From the NCBI GenBank assembly GCA_964636685.1, contig CAZWUK010000019.1:1-29979 (forward strand): a stretch of 29,979 bases of DNA. The letters run 5' to 3'. This document shows, in pieces, positions 1 to 8,529 of the stretch (its first letter is position 1; every line of letters begins with the position of its first letter). A program made the position numbers and the translations under genes. This DNA comes from CAZWUK01 sp964636685 (lineage in GTDB: Bacteria; Bacillota; Clostridia; Christensenellales; CAG-138). Under the pieces are notes generated by a model. The model ran no database searches. It saw nothing but the letters and a program-made list of their open reading frames with translations, and was not told the origin of the DNA.

Positions 1-1266
1 TCCGGTGCAGCTGGAGAGCTTGCCGACCAGCGGCGCGTTTTCCAGCTTGTTTCTTTCGCGCGCGGTCGCCTTTGCCTTGCGGGTGGCTTCGCGCACCTTG
101 GCGGCCTTTAACGCCTTGTCGCAGATGACGCCGGCGGTTTCGGCGTTTTTGAGATCCTCGAGCCACGGGGTCAGCTCTGCGCCGATGACCGCCTCGACGG
201 CGGGACGAGCCTCGGTATTGCCGAGCTTTGTCTTGGTCTGCCCCTCAAACTGGATATTGCGCATCTTGAGCGAGAGCACCGCCGTGATCCCCTCGCGGAA
301 ATCGTCGCCCGAAAGGCTTGGGTCTTTGTCCTTGAGGATGCCGGTCTTTCGGCAGTAGTCGTTGAGCGCCTTGGTGAGCGCGGCCTTGAAGCCGATCTCG
401 TGCGTGCCGCCCTCGGTGGTGGGAATGTTGTTGACGTAAGAAAAAATGTTATCCGTGTAGCCGTCGTTGTACTGAATGGCGGCTTCGACGAAAATGCCGT
501 CGCTTGTGCCGGAAATATGGATGGGCGTATCGTACAGAACCGCCTTGTCGGCGTTGATATAGCGGACAAAGTCCGACAGTCCGCCGTCGAAGCGGTATTC
601 TGCGGTTTTTCCGTTCCGCTCGTCGGAAAGCAGCATCTTGACCCCGCGGTTGAGATAGGCCAATTCGCGCAGACGCTTGGCGATGGTTTCATAGTGCATC
701 TCGATCGTTTCGAATACGCGAAAGTCCGGCAGGAACGTAACGACCGTGCCCTGCTTTCTTGTGCGACCCGTCTCCCTGAGCGGATAGAGCGTTTTGCCGG
801 AGATGATTTTGCCCGTTTCGTCCGGCTCGCTGGCAAATTCCACCTTGTAGGCGTGATTGTCGTGAAATACTTCTACGACGACCCACTCCGACAGGGCGTT
901 GACCACCGACGCGCCCACCCCGTGCAGACCGCCGGAATAGCCGTAGGAGTCGTTGCCGAATTTACCGCCCGCGTGCAGCTGGGTAAAGACGACCTCAACG
1001 CCGGAGACGCCGAGCTTTTCGTGGATGCCGACGGGGATGCCGCGGCCGTTGTCGGAAACGGTGACAGAGTTATCCTTGTGAATGGTGACGCCGATCTCGT
1101 TGGCGTAGCCGTTGGCGGCTTCGTCGATGGCGTTGTCCACGATCTCCCAAAGCAGATGGTGCAGTCCGCGCAGTCCCGTCGAGCCGATATACATGCCCGG
1201 GCGCATGCGAACCGCGTCCAGCCCTTCCATGATTTTAATATTGGATACGGTATAGTCCTTGGACAT
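1..1266 (-). CDS. Type IIA DNA topoisomerase subunit B (ParE or GyrB), C-terminus outside window
   Basis: ATPase subunit of a type IIA topoisomerase, which relaxes, supercoils or decatenates DNA with its A subunit. The 422 visible codons start at an ATG preceded by GGAGGG and run off the left edge. The GHKL ATPase domain is clear: EIVDNAIDEA near residues 41-50, DNGRGIP near 72-78 and the ATP-lid motif GGLHGVGAS near 112-120. The transducer domain has the QTK motif in FEGQTKTKLGN. The visible part ends just before the expected TOPRIM motif EGDSAGG. I cannot separate ParE from GyrB with certainty. ParE is favoured because the upstream side is the divergent dcw cluster rather than recF/dnaA, and because GLHHLLWEIVDNAIDEA and NNIPTTEGGTHE look ParE-like. 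The partner A subunit would lie to the left. No frameshift is visible. Confidence 0.93.
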   Translation of the reverse strand, partial: MSKDYTVSNIKIMEGLDAVRMRPGMYIGSTGLRGLHHLLWEIVDNAIDEAANGYANEIGVTIHKDNSVTVSDNGRGIPVGIHEKLGVSGVEVVFTQLHAGGKFGNDSYGYSGGLHGVGASVVNALSEWVVVEVFHDNHAYKVEFASEPDETGKIISGKTLYPLRETGRTRKQGTVVTFLPDFRVFETIEMHYETIAKRLRELAYLNRGVKMLLSDERNGKTAEYRFDGGLSDFVRYINADKAVLYDTPIHISGTSDGIFVEAAIQYNDGYTDNIFSYVNNIPTTEGGTHEIGFKAALTKALNDYCRKTGILKDKDPSLSGDDFREGITAVLSLKMRNIQFEGQTKTKLGNTEARPAVEAVIGAELTPWLEDLKNAETAGVICDKALKAAKVREATRKAKATARERNKLENAPLVGKLSSCTG

Positions 1267-1351
1267 AAATTCCCTCCGTGTATGATCGCCAAAAGGCAAA
1301 AAACATCTTCCATGACGCAAAAACGCTATATGTGGACATGGCAGATAAAAC

Positions 1352-1360
1352 AGTATACCA
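1352..1360 (-). promoter_or_regulatory. Extended -10 promoter for the topoisomerase gene
   Basis: On the minus strand TATACT is preceded by TGG, giving an extended -10 (TGnTATACT). No good -35 lies 17 bp further upstream. The predicted leader is about 80 nt and ends in GGAGGG five bases before the ATG. The promoter diverges from the mraZ promoter about 120 bp away. Confidence 0.5.
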
Positions 1361-1467
1361 CAATTTGTGCGGCAGAGCATCCTCCATTGCGTCGCGGTTT
1401 CTGCGGAAATGGGGAAACTTATGTAAATTCATAAAAAATTCAAAAAAAGCAAGGGGGTAGAACACAA

Positions 1468-1501
1468 AAGTGGTGACAAATGGGGGGAAGTGGTGTATAC
1501 T
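1468..1501 (+). promoter_or_regulatory. mraZ promoter with three overlapping MraZ boxes
   Basis: GTGACA at 1473-1478 and TATACT at 1496-1501 are separated by 17 bp, a good sigma-A promoter. Three TGGTG/TGGGG cores start at 1471, 1481 and 1491, exactly one per 10 bp, each preceded by AAG or AAA. MraZ is known to bind repeated TGGGN or AAAGTGG-type boxes on one DNA face upstream of its own operon. The boxes cover the -35 and the spacer, so binding should block RNA polymerase. Autorepression is inferred. Confidence 0.8.
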
Positions 1502-1551
1502 GCATGAGTAGAAACCGCGTTCTATCTTTATTTTTGCAGGAGGGAAACGCC

Positions 1552-1998
1552 ATGCTGATCGGTTCGTTTGACCACGCGCTGGACGCCAAGGGCCGCGTTT
1601 TCATTCCCGCAAAGTGGCGCGAGTCGCTGGGCGATACGCTCGTTGTGACGCTGGGGCTGCTCGGCAGCCAGAAAAGCGCCTGCCTGTATGGCATGAGCCT
1701 AACGGAATGGGATACCTTTTCCGAGAAGCTGGCCGCGCTTCCCATCACGGATGTCGCGGGGCAAAGCATTCGCAGGAAATTATATGCAATGGCCGCCGCT
1801 TGCGAAACTGATAAGCAGGGGCGTATACTGATACCGGTGCATTTGCGCGAAACGGCCGGGCTGGATAAGGACGCGACGCTGATTGGGATCGGCAACCGTG
1901 TGGAAATCTGGAATCCGGCGGCGATTGCCGCGCAGACTTCGTGTACGGACGAAGAATACGAAGCGGCGCTTTTGCACCTGGCGCAGTTGGGCATATGA
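1552..1998 (+). CDS. mraZ: Transcriptional regulator MraZ
   Basis: DNA-binding repressor of the dcw operon, a double SpoVT-AbrB fold that assembles into rings. The protein has 148 residues, close to the usual length of about 145. Both repeats show the family signature: DAKGRVFIPAKWRE near residues 11-24 and DKQGRILIPVHLRE in the second half. The ATG at 1552 is preferred over upstream in-frame starts because AGGAGG lies eight bases before it and the protein then starts at the family-typical MLIGSFDHALD. It is the first gene of the rightward cluster, and its stop overlaps the rsmH start (ATGA). The promoter just upstream carries its probable operator. Confidence 0.97.
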   Translation: MLIGSFDHALDAKGRVFIPAKWRESLGDTLVVTLGLLGSQKSACLYGMSLTEWDTFSEKLAALPITDVAGQSIRRKLYAMAAACETDKQGRILIPVHLRETAGLDKDATLIGIGNRVEIWNPAAIAAQTSCTDEEYEAALLHLAQLGI

Positions 1999-2933
1999 AG
2001 TTTTCACATGTACCCGTATTACTCACGGAGGTGCTCTCCGTATTGGAGCCGGAACGCGGCGGGATTTTTGTCGATGGCACCCTGGGGGGCGGCGGTCACG
2101 CCGAAGCGGTACTGTCACGACTGCCGGAAAACAACGGGCGGCTCATCGGCATTGACAGGGATTGGGAAGCCGTGACAGCGGCGGGGGATCGACTGCGCTC
2201 CTTTGGGGACAGATTTTCCGCACTGCATGGCAATTTTTTTCAGATGGCGGAATTGCTGGAGGGCGTCGGCGTACATCGGGTCGATGGGATTTTGCTGGAT
2301 CTGGGCGTTTCGTCGCATCAGCTGGACACGGCAGAGCGCGGTTTTTCGTATCACACGGCAGCGCCGCTCGATATGCGCATGGATCAAAAGGCAAGCTTTT
2401 CTGCTTACGATGTGGTCAACGGCTATTGCTGGGAGGAGCTGACGCGCATCTTCCGCGATTACGGCGAGGAGCGCTTTGCCGGACGCATTGCCGACCGGAT
2501 CATCACAAGGCGCAAAGAAAAGCCCATCGAAACGACGGTGGAGCTTGCCGAGATTGTCAAGAGCGCCATTCCCGCCAAAAACCGGCAGGAAAAGCAGCAT
2601 CCGGCGCGGCGCGTGTTTCAGGCGGTACGCATCGAGGTCAACGGCGAGCTGGACGGGCTGCGAAAAGCCATCGACAGCGCGCACGACCTGTTAAATCCCG
2701 GCGGCAGGCTCTGCGTCCTCACGTTCCATTCGCTGGAGGACAGGATCGTAAAGACGGCCTTTCGCACCTACGAGAACCCCTGCACCTGCGATAAGTCCGC
2801 ACCCATCTGCATTTGCGGCAAGGTACCGACGGCAAGGGTGCTCACAAGAAAACCCCTCACCTGCTCGGAGCAGGAGGCAAAGGACAATTCCCGGGCAATC
2901 TGCGCAAAGCTTCGCGCCATAGAGCGAATTTGA
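1995..2933 (+). CDS. rsmH: 16S rRNA (cytosine(1402)-N(4))-methyltransferase RsmH
   Basis: SAM-dependent methyltransferase that modifies C1402 in the ribosomal P site; formerly MraW. It has 312 residues, full length. The N-terminus KFSHVPVLLTEVL and the SAM loop FVDGTLGGGGHAEAVL are diagnostic, followed by GIDRDWEA. Further family motifs are GILLDLGVSSHQLD, RGFSY, the PARRVFQAVRIEVN block and LTFHSLEDRIVK. A C-terminal segment carries several Cys residues (CTCDKSAPICICG). The start overlaps the last codons of mraZ (ATGA), suggesting translational coupling. Fourth gene position and order are standard for Gram-positive dcw clusters. Confidence 0.98.
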   Translation: MKFSHVPVLLTEVLSVLEPERGGIFVDGTLGGGGHAEAVLSRLPENNGRLIGIDRDWEAVTAAGDRLRSFGDRFSALHGNFFQMAELLEGVGVHRVDGILLDLGVSSHQLDTAERGFSYHTAAPLDMRMDQKASFSAYDVVNGYCWEELTRIFRDYGEERFAGRIADRIITRRKEKPIETTVELAEIVKSAIPAKNRQEKQHPARRVFQAVRIEVNGELDGLRKAIDSAHDLLNPGGRLCVLTFHSLEDRIVKTAFRTYENPCTCDKSAPICICGKVPTARVLTRKPLTCSEQEAKDNSRAICAKLRAIERI

Positions 2934-2972
2934 CAGGATTGTCCAACATATAGTATTGGAGAAAGGGACTGC

Positions 2973-3545
2973 ATGGAAAAACGCAAGGGCACGGCACAGC
3001 AGAATACGGCAAAAAAAGCCGAGCCTGTGGCAAAAAAAACTGCCGTAAAGCAGAAAAAAGCCGCGAAGACGAAGATGTACGCGCCCACGGGCGAGCAAAA
3101 GGCCTACAAATACAAGCCGACCGCCGGATCCCGCAGAAAAGCGGACGAATCGGGCGAAGGCCGACGGGAGCGCACGGTGACGGAGGTCACGCAGCTTGGC
3201 AAATTCGGCATGGTTTTTTGCGCGTTTATTTTTTCCGGTATGGTGCTGTTTGTTTTGATGGGCTATGAGAAGATTGCCCGCGCGTATTCGGACATCAATA
3301 CGCTCAACAACAGCATCGACGAGGCAAAGCTCCACATCAAGGAGCTGGACGTGGCGATCGAATGCGCCGTGACGATCGATCAGGCGCAGGAGGCGGCAAA
3401 GAAATTCAACATGCAGTATCCGACCAAATCCCAGTACCAGCTCGAGGGCGGCACCATCGCGATCAGCGCGACAACGCCGCCGGAAACCGGTACGGGCGAC
3501 GGAGACACGGCCGCCGGCGGCAATACAACGCCGGACGAAGGCTGA
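2973..3545 (+). CDS. FtsL/DivIC-like septum formation protein with basic N-terminal tail
   Basis: Bitopic divisome protein expected to pair with FtsQ/DivIB and to activate the FtsW-FtsI synthase. It has 190 residues. Residues 1-70 are a Lys/Ala-rich cytoplasmic tail with several KKA and AKK motifs. One membrane segment follows near residues 77-97 (GMVFCAFIFSGMVLFVLMGY). A short coiled-coil-like stretch (NTLNNSIDEAKLHIKELDVAIE) and a Thr/Gly-rich end come next. FtsL sequences diverge strongly, so the call rests on topology and on the position between rsmH and the PBP gene. A start signal, GGAGAAAGG, precedes the ATG. The tail is longer than in many FtsL proteins. Confidence 0.8.
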   Translation: MEKRKGTAQQNTAKKAEPVAKKTAVKQKKAAKTKMYAPTGEQKAYKYKPTAGSRRKADESGEGRRERTVTEVTQLGKFGMVFCAFIFSGMVLFVLMGYEKIARAYSDINTLNNSIDEAKLHIKELDVAIECAVTIDQAQEAAKKFNMQYPTKSQYQLEGGTIAISATTPPETGTGDGDTAAGGNTTPDEG

Positions 3546-3570
3546 TCCTCCGTGACGGAAGGAGTAAGCG

Positions 3571-5847
3571 ATGGCACAGACCACGAAAAAAGCGGCGCCG
3601 AAACTCAAAAGAAAACTGATGGTGCTCATGGGCATGGCCACCCTGATATTTTTGCTGCTGGTGTTTCGACTGTTTCAGGTGCAGATTATCGACGGCCCGG
3701 AATTACAGGAGAAGGCTTCCAAGCAGTGGACGCGCAGAACGAGCCTGACCGCGCAGCGCGGGCGGCTTCTGGACACCAGCGGACTGGTGCTCGCGCAGAG
3801 CGGCACCTCCTATCGCGTGCTTTTGAACCCGCAGGCGATCGATGCGCAGGAGCGCATCCGCGTTGCCATTGAGGTATCGGACGTGCTGGGCTTGAGCTAC
3901 GATTATGTGCTCGAGCGCGTGAACATGGTCGATAAGCAGCAGATTCAGCTCAAGCGACAGGTGGAGAGCGACGTTGTGGCGCAGCTTGAAGCGTTGCAGC
4001 TGGGCGGTGCGATCACGTTTGCAACAGACCAAAAGCGCTACTACCCCTTTGGGCAGCTGTTTACCCAGCTGATCGGATTTTCCGGCATCGACGGCGAGGG
4101 ACAGACGGGCATCGAAGCGTCGTATGACGAGTATCTTGCCGGCGAAGACGGGATGCTTGTGGCGGAGGTTGATCGAAAGAACAATACCCTCTCCTACGGC
4201 GAGGAGGAATATATTGCGCCGACCGACGGCTACGACCTCCAGCTTACAGCGGACTCGGTAACTCAGACGTATCTGGAAAAACAGCTTGCCGAGTGCCTGA
4301 CGGTCAACAATGCCAATACCGCTACGGGCGTTATCATGAACCCAACCACGGGCGAGATTCTGGCGGTGGGATCCTATCCCTCCTTCGATCTGAACAGTCC
4401 GCCGCGCGATCAGGTCACACAGCTGATGGCCATGTCTAAAAACCGCGCGGTTTCAGACACCTTTGAGCCGGGTTCGATCTTCAAGATCATCACGCTGGCA
4501 GCCGCGCTGGATTCCGGCAAGGTCACCATGGATACGACCTTTGACTGCGATGGCTACAAGACCTTCCGGCTGGAAAAGATCCATTGCTGGAAGACGGCCG
4601 GACACGGACACCAGACGCTTCAAGAAGCGTGCGCCAACTCCTGCAACTGCGCGTTCATGGAGATGGCGGCCATGGTGGGTGTGGATACGCTCTATGACTA
4701 CATCTACGCGTTCGGGTTTACCGAATCGACCGAGAGCGGCATTCCGAGCGAGGATACGGGCGAGCTTGCCCACCGCAAATACGTCCGGGACGCCGACCTT
4801 GCCCGCATCGGGTTTGGCCAAAGCATCACGGTAACGGCGCTGCAAATGACAAACGCCGTTTGTGCGGCGGTCAACGGCGGCATTCTGATGCAGCCCTATG
4901 TGATTAGCAAGGTTACTGCGACGGACGGCACCGTGATCGAGAGCACGCAGCCCACGCAAATCCGGCGCGTGATCTCCTCGGACACCTCCGCCAAGATCCG
5001 CTCGCTTCTGCAATCTGTCGTGGATAAGGGCAGCGGCTCCAACGCTTCGGTGCTCGGCTACACGGTGGGCGGCAAGACCGGCACCGCGCAAAAGTATGAG
5101 GACGACGGTACCGCGTCGAGAACGCGTCTGATCGCTTCGTTTGTTGGATTTTTACCGACGGATAATCCGGAGCTTGTGTGCCTGATTACCGTTGATGAGC
5201 CGAAGATCCCCGTGGTGTACGGCAGCACGGTGGCGGCGCCCTTTGTGGGGGCGGTATTCAAGGATCTTGTGCAGTATTACGGCATTTTGCCGGATCGCGC
5301 AAACGAGCAGGAGTCCGCCGAGGTGCCGAATCTTCTCGGGCTTTCCGGGCAGGACGCGGCGGTGGAGCTGGAGAGAAAAGGCTTTGTTTATACGATGACC
5401 GACACCGATAAAACCGGCGTCGTTACGGCGCAGATCCCGGCGGCGGGCACAAAGGCGCCCTCCGGCAGCATCGTGCTGGTATATACCAACCTGACCACCT
5501 TCAGCGACGAGGGCCTTTATAAGGAAATGGTGGAGATGCCGGATCTGCTCGGACTACGGCGTCAGGAGGCATATGACGCCTGCATTCGCCGGGGACTGAT
5601 CTGCAGCTTTGACGTTCTAGCCTGCGTGGGACGCGTGGATACGCAGTCCGTCGCGGCGGGAACCATGGTGGAGCCGGGGACGAACGTTTATCTGACGTTC
5701 GTCAAGCTGGATAAGGACGGCAACAATATCAACGACCCCAATTATCAAAAGCCCACCGACGGAACCACCGGAACAACCGGCGGCACGGCGGGCGGAAATG
5801 GAACGGGAGATGGCGACGGCGATACCGACACGCCGACGCTCGGATGA
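3571..5847 (+). CDS. Class B penicillin-binding protein with two PASTA domains (SpoVD/FtsI type)
   Basis: Septal or spore-cortex D,D-transpeptidase that cross-links peptidoglycan outside the membrane. It has 758 residues. A basic N-terminus and one membrane anchor (residues about 22-40) are followed by the PBP dimer domain with the RGRLLDTSGLVLA motif. The transpeptidase domain has the catalytic S302-x-x-K305 in EPGSIFK, S357-C-N359 and K502-T-G504. Two PASTA domains follow at about 584-645 and 657-718, starting EVPNLLGLS and EMPDLLGLR. A Gly/Thr/Asp-rich tail of about 40 residues ends the protein. SpoVD and a vegetative FtsI/PBP2B cannot be told apart from this sequence. A ribosome site (CGGAAGGAG) precedes the ATG. 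Confidence 0.95.
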   Translation: MAQTTKKAAPKLKRKLMVLMGMATLIFLLLVFRLFQVQIIDGPELQEKASKQWTRRTSLTAQRGRLLDTSGLVLAQSGTSYRVLLNPQAIDAQERIRVAIEVSDVLGLSYDYVLERVNMVDKQQIQLKRQVESDVVAQLEALQLGGAITFATDQKRYYPFGQLFTQLIGFSGIDGEGQTGIEASYDEYLAGEDGMLVAEVDRKNNTLSYGEEEYIAPTDGYDLQLTADSVTQTYLEKQLAECLTVNNANTATGVIMNPTTGEILAVGSYPSFDLNSPPRDQVTQLMAMSKNRAVSDTFEPGSIFKIITLAAALDSGKVTMDTTFDCDGYKTFRLEKIHCWKTAGHGHQTLQEACANSCNCAFMEMAAMVGVDTLYDYIYAFGFTESTESGIPSEDTGELAHRKYVRDADLARIGFGQSITVTALQMTNAVCAAVNGGILMQPYVISKVTATDGTVIESTQPTQIRRVISSDTSAKIRSLLQSVVDKGSGSNASVLGYTVGGKTGTAQKYEDDGTASRTRLIASFVGFLPTDNPELVCLITVDEPKIPVVYGSTVAAPFVGAVFKDLVQYYGILPDRANEQESAEVPNLLGLSGQDAAVELERKGFVYTMTDTDKTGVVTAQIPAAGTKAPSGSIVLVYTNLTTFSDEGLYKEMVEMPDLLGLRRQEAYDACIRRGLICSFDVLACVGRVDTQSVAAGTMVEPGTNVYLTFVKLDKDGNNINDPNYQKPTDGTTGTTGGTAGGNGTGDGDGDTDTPTLG

Positions 5848-5877
5848 GATTAACCTGAGAGTTTGGGAGGGAATACC

Positions 5878-7314
5878 ATGCGTTTATCCGAATTGGCAAT
5901 GGCAACGGGACTTCGTTACACGGGAGCGGACGTGGAGATCACGTCCATCGAGTACGACTCGAGAAAAGCGGCGCCCGGGAGCATGTTCTGCTGCATCGTC
6001 GGGCAGTTGTTCGACGGACACGATTTTGCAAAGACAGCGGTGGAAAACGGCGCGTCCGCAATTCTGGTGGAGCATGCGCTGGAGCTTGACGTGCCGCAGA
6101 TCGTGGTGGATAACGCGAGAAAAGCCATGGCGGAGATGGCGGCCGCTTTTTACGGCTATCCGCAGCGCGAGGTGCTGATGCTGGGCGTGACCGGTACAAA
6201 CGGCAAGACCACCACCACCTACATGGTCAAGGCGATTGCCGAGCACGCGGGTAAAAAGGTCGGCTTGATCGGCACGATCCGCAACATGATCGGCAACGAG
6301 AGCCTGCATACCGACCGCACGACGCCCGAATCGGTGGATTTGTTCCGGCTGCTGCGCAAGATGGCGGACGCACGGGTGGACGTTGTGGTGATGGAGGTTT
6401 CCAGCCATGCGCTCGAGCAGTTCCGCGTCCACGGGATCAAATTCGACGTGGCGCTGTTCACAAACCTCACGCAGGATCATCTGGATTATCATAAAACATT
6501 TGAAAACTACCTTGCGGCAAAGAAGATTCTGTTTCTCAACGCAAAGCGCGCTGTGGTCAATGTGGACGATCCGTATTCCGACCGGATCATGGAGGGTTTG
6601 ACAATCCCCATCTCCACGTTCGGCGTGCGCGACCGTGCGGACATTTCCGCCGCGGACATCGACATCACCACCTCCGGCGTGCAGTTTGATCTGCACACGC
6701 CCGAGGGAGATGTGCTGATGCGGCTTCCCATCCCGGGGCTGTTCTCCGTGTTCAACGCCATGGGCGCGGTGGGCATGGCGCAGGCAATCGGCATTCGCCT
6801 GCCAATCATCAAAGAGGGTCTGGAGTCGCTTGTGAGCGTTTCCGGACGGCTCGAGCCGGTCAAGACCAATGATATGCTGTTTTCCGTGTTTATCGATTAC
6901 GCGCACACGCCGGACGCGCTTGAAAACGTACTGCGTACGGTGCGGGAATTTGCCAAGGGACGCGTATTGTGCGTGTTTGGCTGCGGCGGCGACCGCGACC
7001 GCGCAAAGCGCCCCATCATGGGCGAGATCGCGGGGCGGTTTTCCGACTTTGCCGTCGTGACAAGCGACAACCCGCGCACCGAGGAGCCGATGGCGATCAT
7101 CGACACCATCGAGGAGGGCGTGAAAAAGTCCGGCGCGAAATATATCGTGATCGAGAACCGCAAGGAAGCCATTCGCTTTGCATTGTCGGAAGCCAAGACG
7201 GACGACGTCATCCTCATCGCCGGCAAGGGGCATGAAAACTATCAGGAGATCAACGGTACCAAGTACCATTTTGATGATAAAGAAATCGTGGAGGAGCTCA
7301 TCAAGGAGCTGTAA
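5878..7314 (+). CDS. murE: UDP-MurNAc-L-Ala-D-Glu:meso-diaminopimelate ligase MurE
   Basis: Cytoplasmic ATP-dependent ligase that adds the third stem-peptide residue. It has 478 residues, typical length. The ATP loop GVTGTNGKTTTT lies at 103-114 with K110. Substrate-binding segments include TTPESVDLFRLL and VSSHALEQFRVHG, and the domain 3 motif HTPDALENVL is present. DNPR at 397-400 is the motif associated with meso-DAP rather than lysine specificity, which predicts a DAP-type cell wall. The ATG at 5878 follows GGGAGGG by six bases, whereas an upstream TTG in frame lacks this support. The usual next gene, murF, is absent: mraY starts nine bases after the stop. Confidence 0.98.
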   Translation: MRLSELAMATGLRYTGADVEITSIEYDSRKAAPGSMFCCIVGQLFDGHDFAKTAVENGASAILVEHALELDVPQIVVDNARKAMAEMAAAFYGYPQREVLMLGVTGTNGKTTTTYMVKAIAEHAGKKVGLIGTIRNMIGNESLHTDRTTPESVDLFRLLRKMADARVDVVVMEVSSHALEQFRVHGIKFDVALFTNLTQDHLDYHKTFENYLAAKKILFLNAKRAVVNVDDPYSDRIMEGLTIPISTFGVRDRADISAADIDITTSGVQFDLHTPEGDVLMRLPIPGLFSVFNAMGAVGMAQAIGIRLPIIKEGLESLVSVSGRLEPVKTNDMLFSVFIDYAHTPDALENVLRTVREFAKGRVLCVFGCGGDRDRAKRPIMGEIAGRFSDFAVVTSDNPRTEEPMAIIDTIEEGVKKSGAKYIVIENRKEAIRFALSEAKTDDVILIAGKGHENYQEINGTKYHFDDKEIVEELIKEL

Positions 7315-7323
7315 AAAACCGGT

Positions 7324-8328
7324 ATGCAAAAGTTACTCTTGAGCGGACTCGTTGCGTTCGCCGTCGTGTTGATTCTGGGCCCGTTCGTGCTGCCAATGCT
7401 GCACCGGCTGAAATTCGGACAGGTGGAGCGGGAGGAAGGCCCCGCATCGCACCAGAAAAAGACCGGAACGCCCACGATGGGCGGCCTTATGGTTCTGGTC
7501 GCAATCCTTGTAGCGTCTTTGATATTCGGCATCGAGAGCGTTGAGCTGCTGCTGCCTACGCTGCTTGTGGTGTTTGGTTTTGGACTTGTCGGCTTCCTTG
7601 ACGACTTTATCAAGGTCAAGATGAAGCGCAATCTGGGACTTCGGGCGTATCAGAAGATCATCGCCCAGTTCGGGATCGCGTTTTTGATTGCGTTTTGGGC
7701 ATATCGCTCGCCGCTGGTCGGCTCGACGCTGTATTTGCCCATCTCCGGCGGCAGCTGGGATCTTGGAATTTTCTACATTCCGTTTGCCATGTTTGTCATC
7801 ATCGCTGAAGTGAACGCGGTCAACCTGACCGACGGGCTCGACGGATTGGCTTCGTCTGTCATGACGGTGTATTCGTTTGCCATGATGGCGATGTTTGCTA
7901 TCCTTGCGACCAATGCCGCAAGGCTTGGACAGGTGCAAATGAACGCAAACTATCAGTCCATGGCGGTGTTTTCGGCGGCGGTGACTGGCGGCTGCCTCGG
8001 CTTTTTACGGTATAACGCGTATCCGGCGCGCGTGTTCATGGGCGATACCGGCAGTCTCGCGCTGGGCGGCGCGGTGTCCATGATGGCCATTTGCAGCCGA
8101 TCGATGATCCTTTTGCCAATCATGGCGTTCTGCTTTATGGGAAGCGCCATCTCCGTGGTGCTCCAGGTCGGATCGTACAAGCTTCGCCATGGAAAGCGCA
8201 TCTTCAAGATGGCGCCGATCCATCACCACTTTGAGCTGATGGGATTTTGCGAAGCCAAGATCGTTTCCATGTACACGCTGGTGACGATCGTGCTGTGCGC
8301 CATCTGTCTGCTCGCCTATACCCGCTGA
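7324..8328 (+). CDS. mraY: Phospho-N-acetylmuramoyl-pentapeptide-transferase MraY
   Basis: Integral membrane enzyme that transfers phospho-MurNAc-pentapeptide to undecaprenyl phosphate, making lipid I. It has 334 residues and about ten hydrophobic segments. Family motifs are GTPTMGGL near 54-61, the Asp pair D93-D94 in GFLDDFIKVK, NLTDGLDGLA, MGDTGSLALGG and PIHHHFELMG near the C-terminus. It follows murE after nine bases, without its own strong ribosome site. This suggests reinitiation after MurE translation. A hairpin-rich gap of about 200 bp separates it from murD. Confidence 0.98.
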   Translation: MQKLLLSGLVAFAVVLILGPFVLPMLHRLKFGQVEREEGPASHQKKTGTPTMGGLMVLVAILVASLIFGIESVELLLPTLLVVFGFGLVGFLDDFIKVKMKRNLGLRAYQKIIAQFGIAFLIAFWAYRSPLVGSTLYLPISGGSWDLGIFYIPFAMFVIIAEVNAVNLTDGLDGLASSVMTVYSFAMMAMFAILATNAARLGQVQMNANYQSMAVFSAAVTGGCLGFLRYNAYPARVFMGDTGSLALGGAVSMMAICSRSMILLPIMAFCFMGSAISVVLQVGSYKLRHGKRIFKMAPIHHHFELMGFCEAKIVSMYTLVTIVLCAICLLAYTR

Positions 8329-8336
8329 GAGTTTAT

Positions 8337-8376
8337 AAAACGCATCGTGCCGCTGTCTTGTGCCGCCGATGCGTTT
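8337..8376. repeat. Inverted repeat after mraY
   Basis: AAACGCATCG (8338-8347) and CGATGCGTTT (8367-8376) form a perfect 10-bp stem around a 19-nt loop that contains two GTGCCGC copies. The flank is only weakly T-rich (TTTGTTG), so it is a doubtful terminator and may be a processing or pausing structure inside the operon. Confidence 0.5.
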
Positions 8377-8460
8377 GTTGCTTGCCGCGGCTTGTGTAAA
8401 AGCAGATATGCAGCAGGCCAAAGCAAGCAGGCAGGCAAAGAAAACCCCATTGCCACATCG

Positions 8461-8514
8461 CTTTCTTTTGCTTCTTTTCTTTCTCGTGAAAGAAAAGAAG
8501 AAGAAAAGAAGAAG
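8461..8514. repeat. Polypyrimidine/polypurine hairpin upstream of murD
   Basis: CTTCTTTTCTTTC (8471-8483), loop TCGT and GAAAGAAAAGAAG (8488-8500) form a perfect 13-bp stem. Partly matching CT-rich and GA-rich flanks extend it to about 54 bases. The right arm ends next to the murD ribosome site AGAGG at 8516-8520. The composition is unlike the surrounding coding DNA. It may be a copy of a dispersed repeat, or a structure that affects murD translation; neither can be shown from one copy. Confidence 0.6.
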
Positions 8515-8529
8515 TAGAGGAAAGTAAGC

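Noticed and set aside
5884..7329. A 481-codon minus-strand frame opposite murE
   Set aside because: Exact shadow of murE with His/Arg-rich nonsense composition and no start signal.
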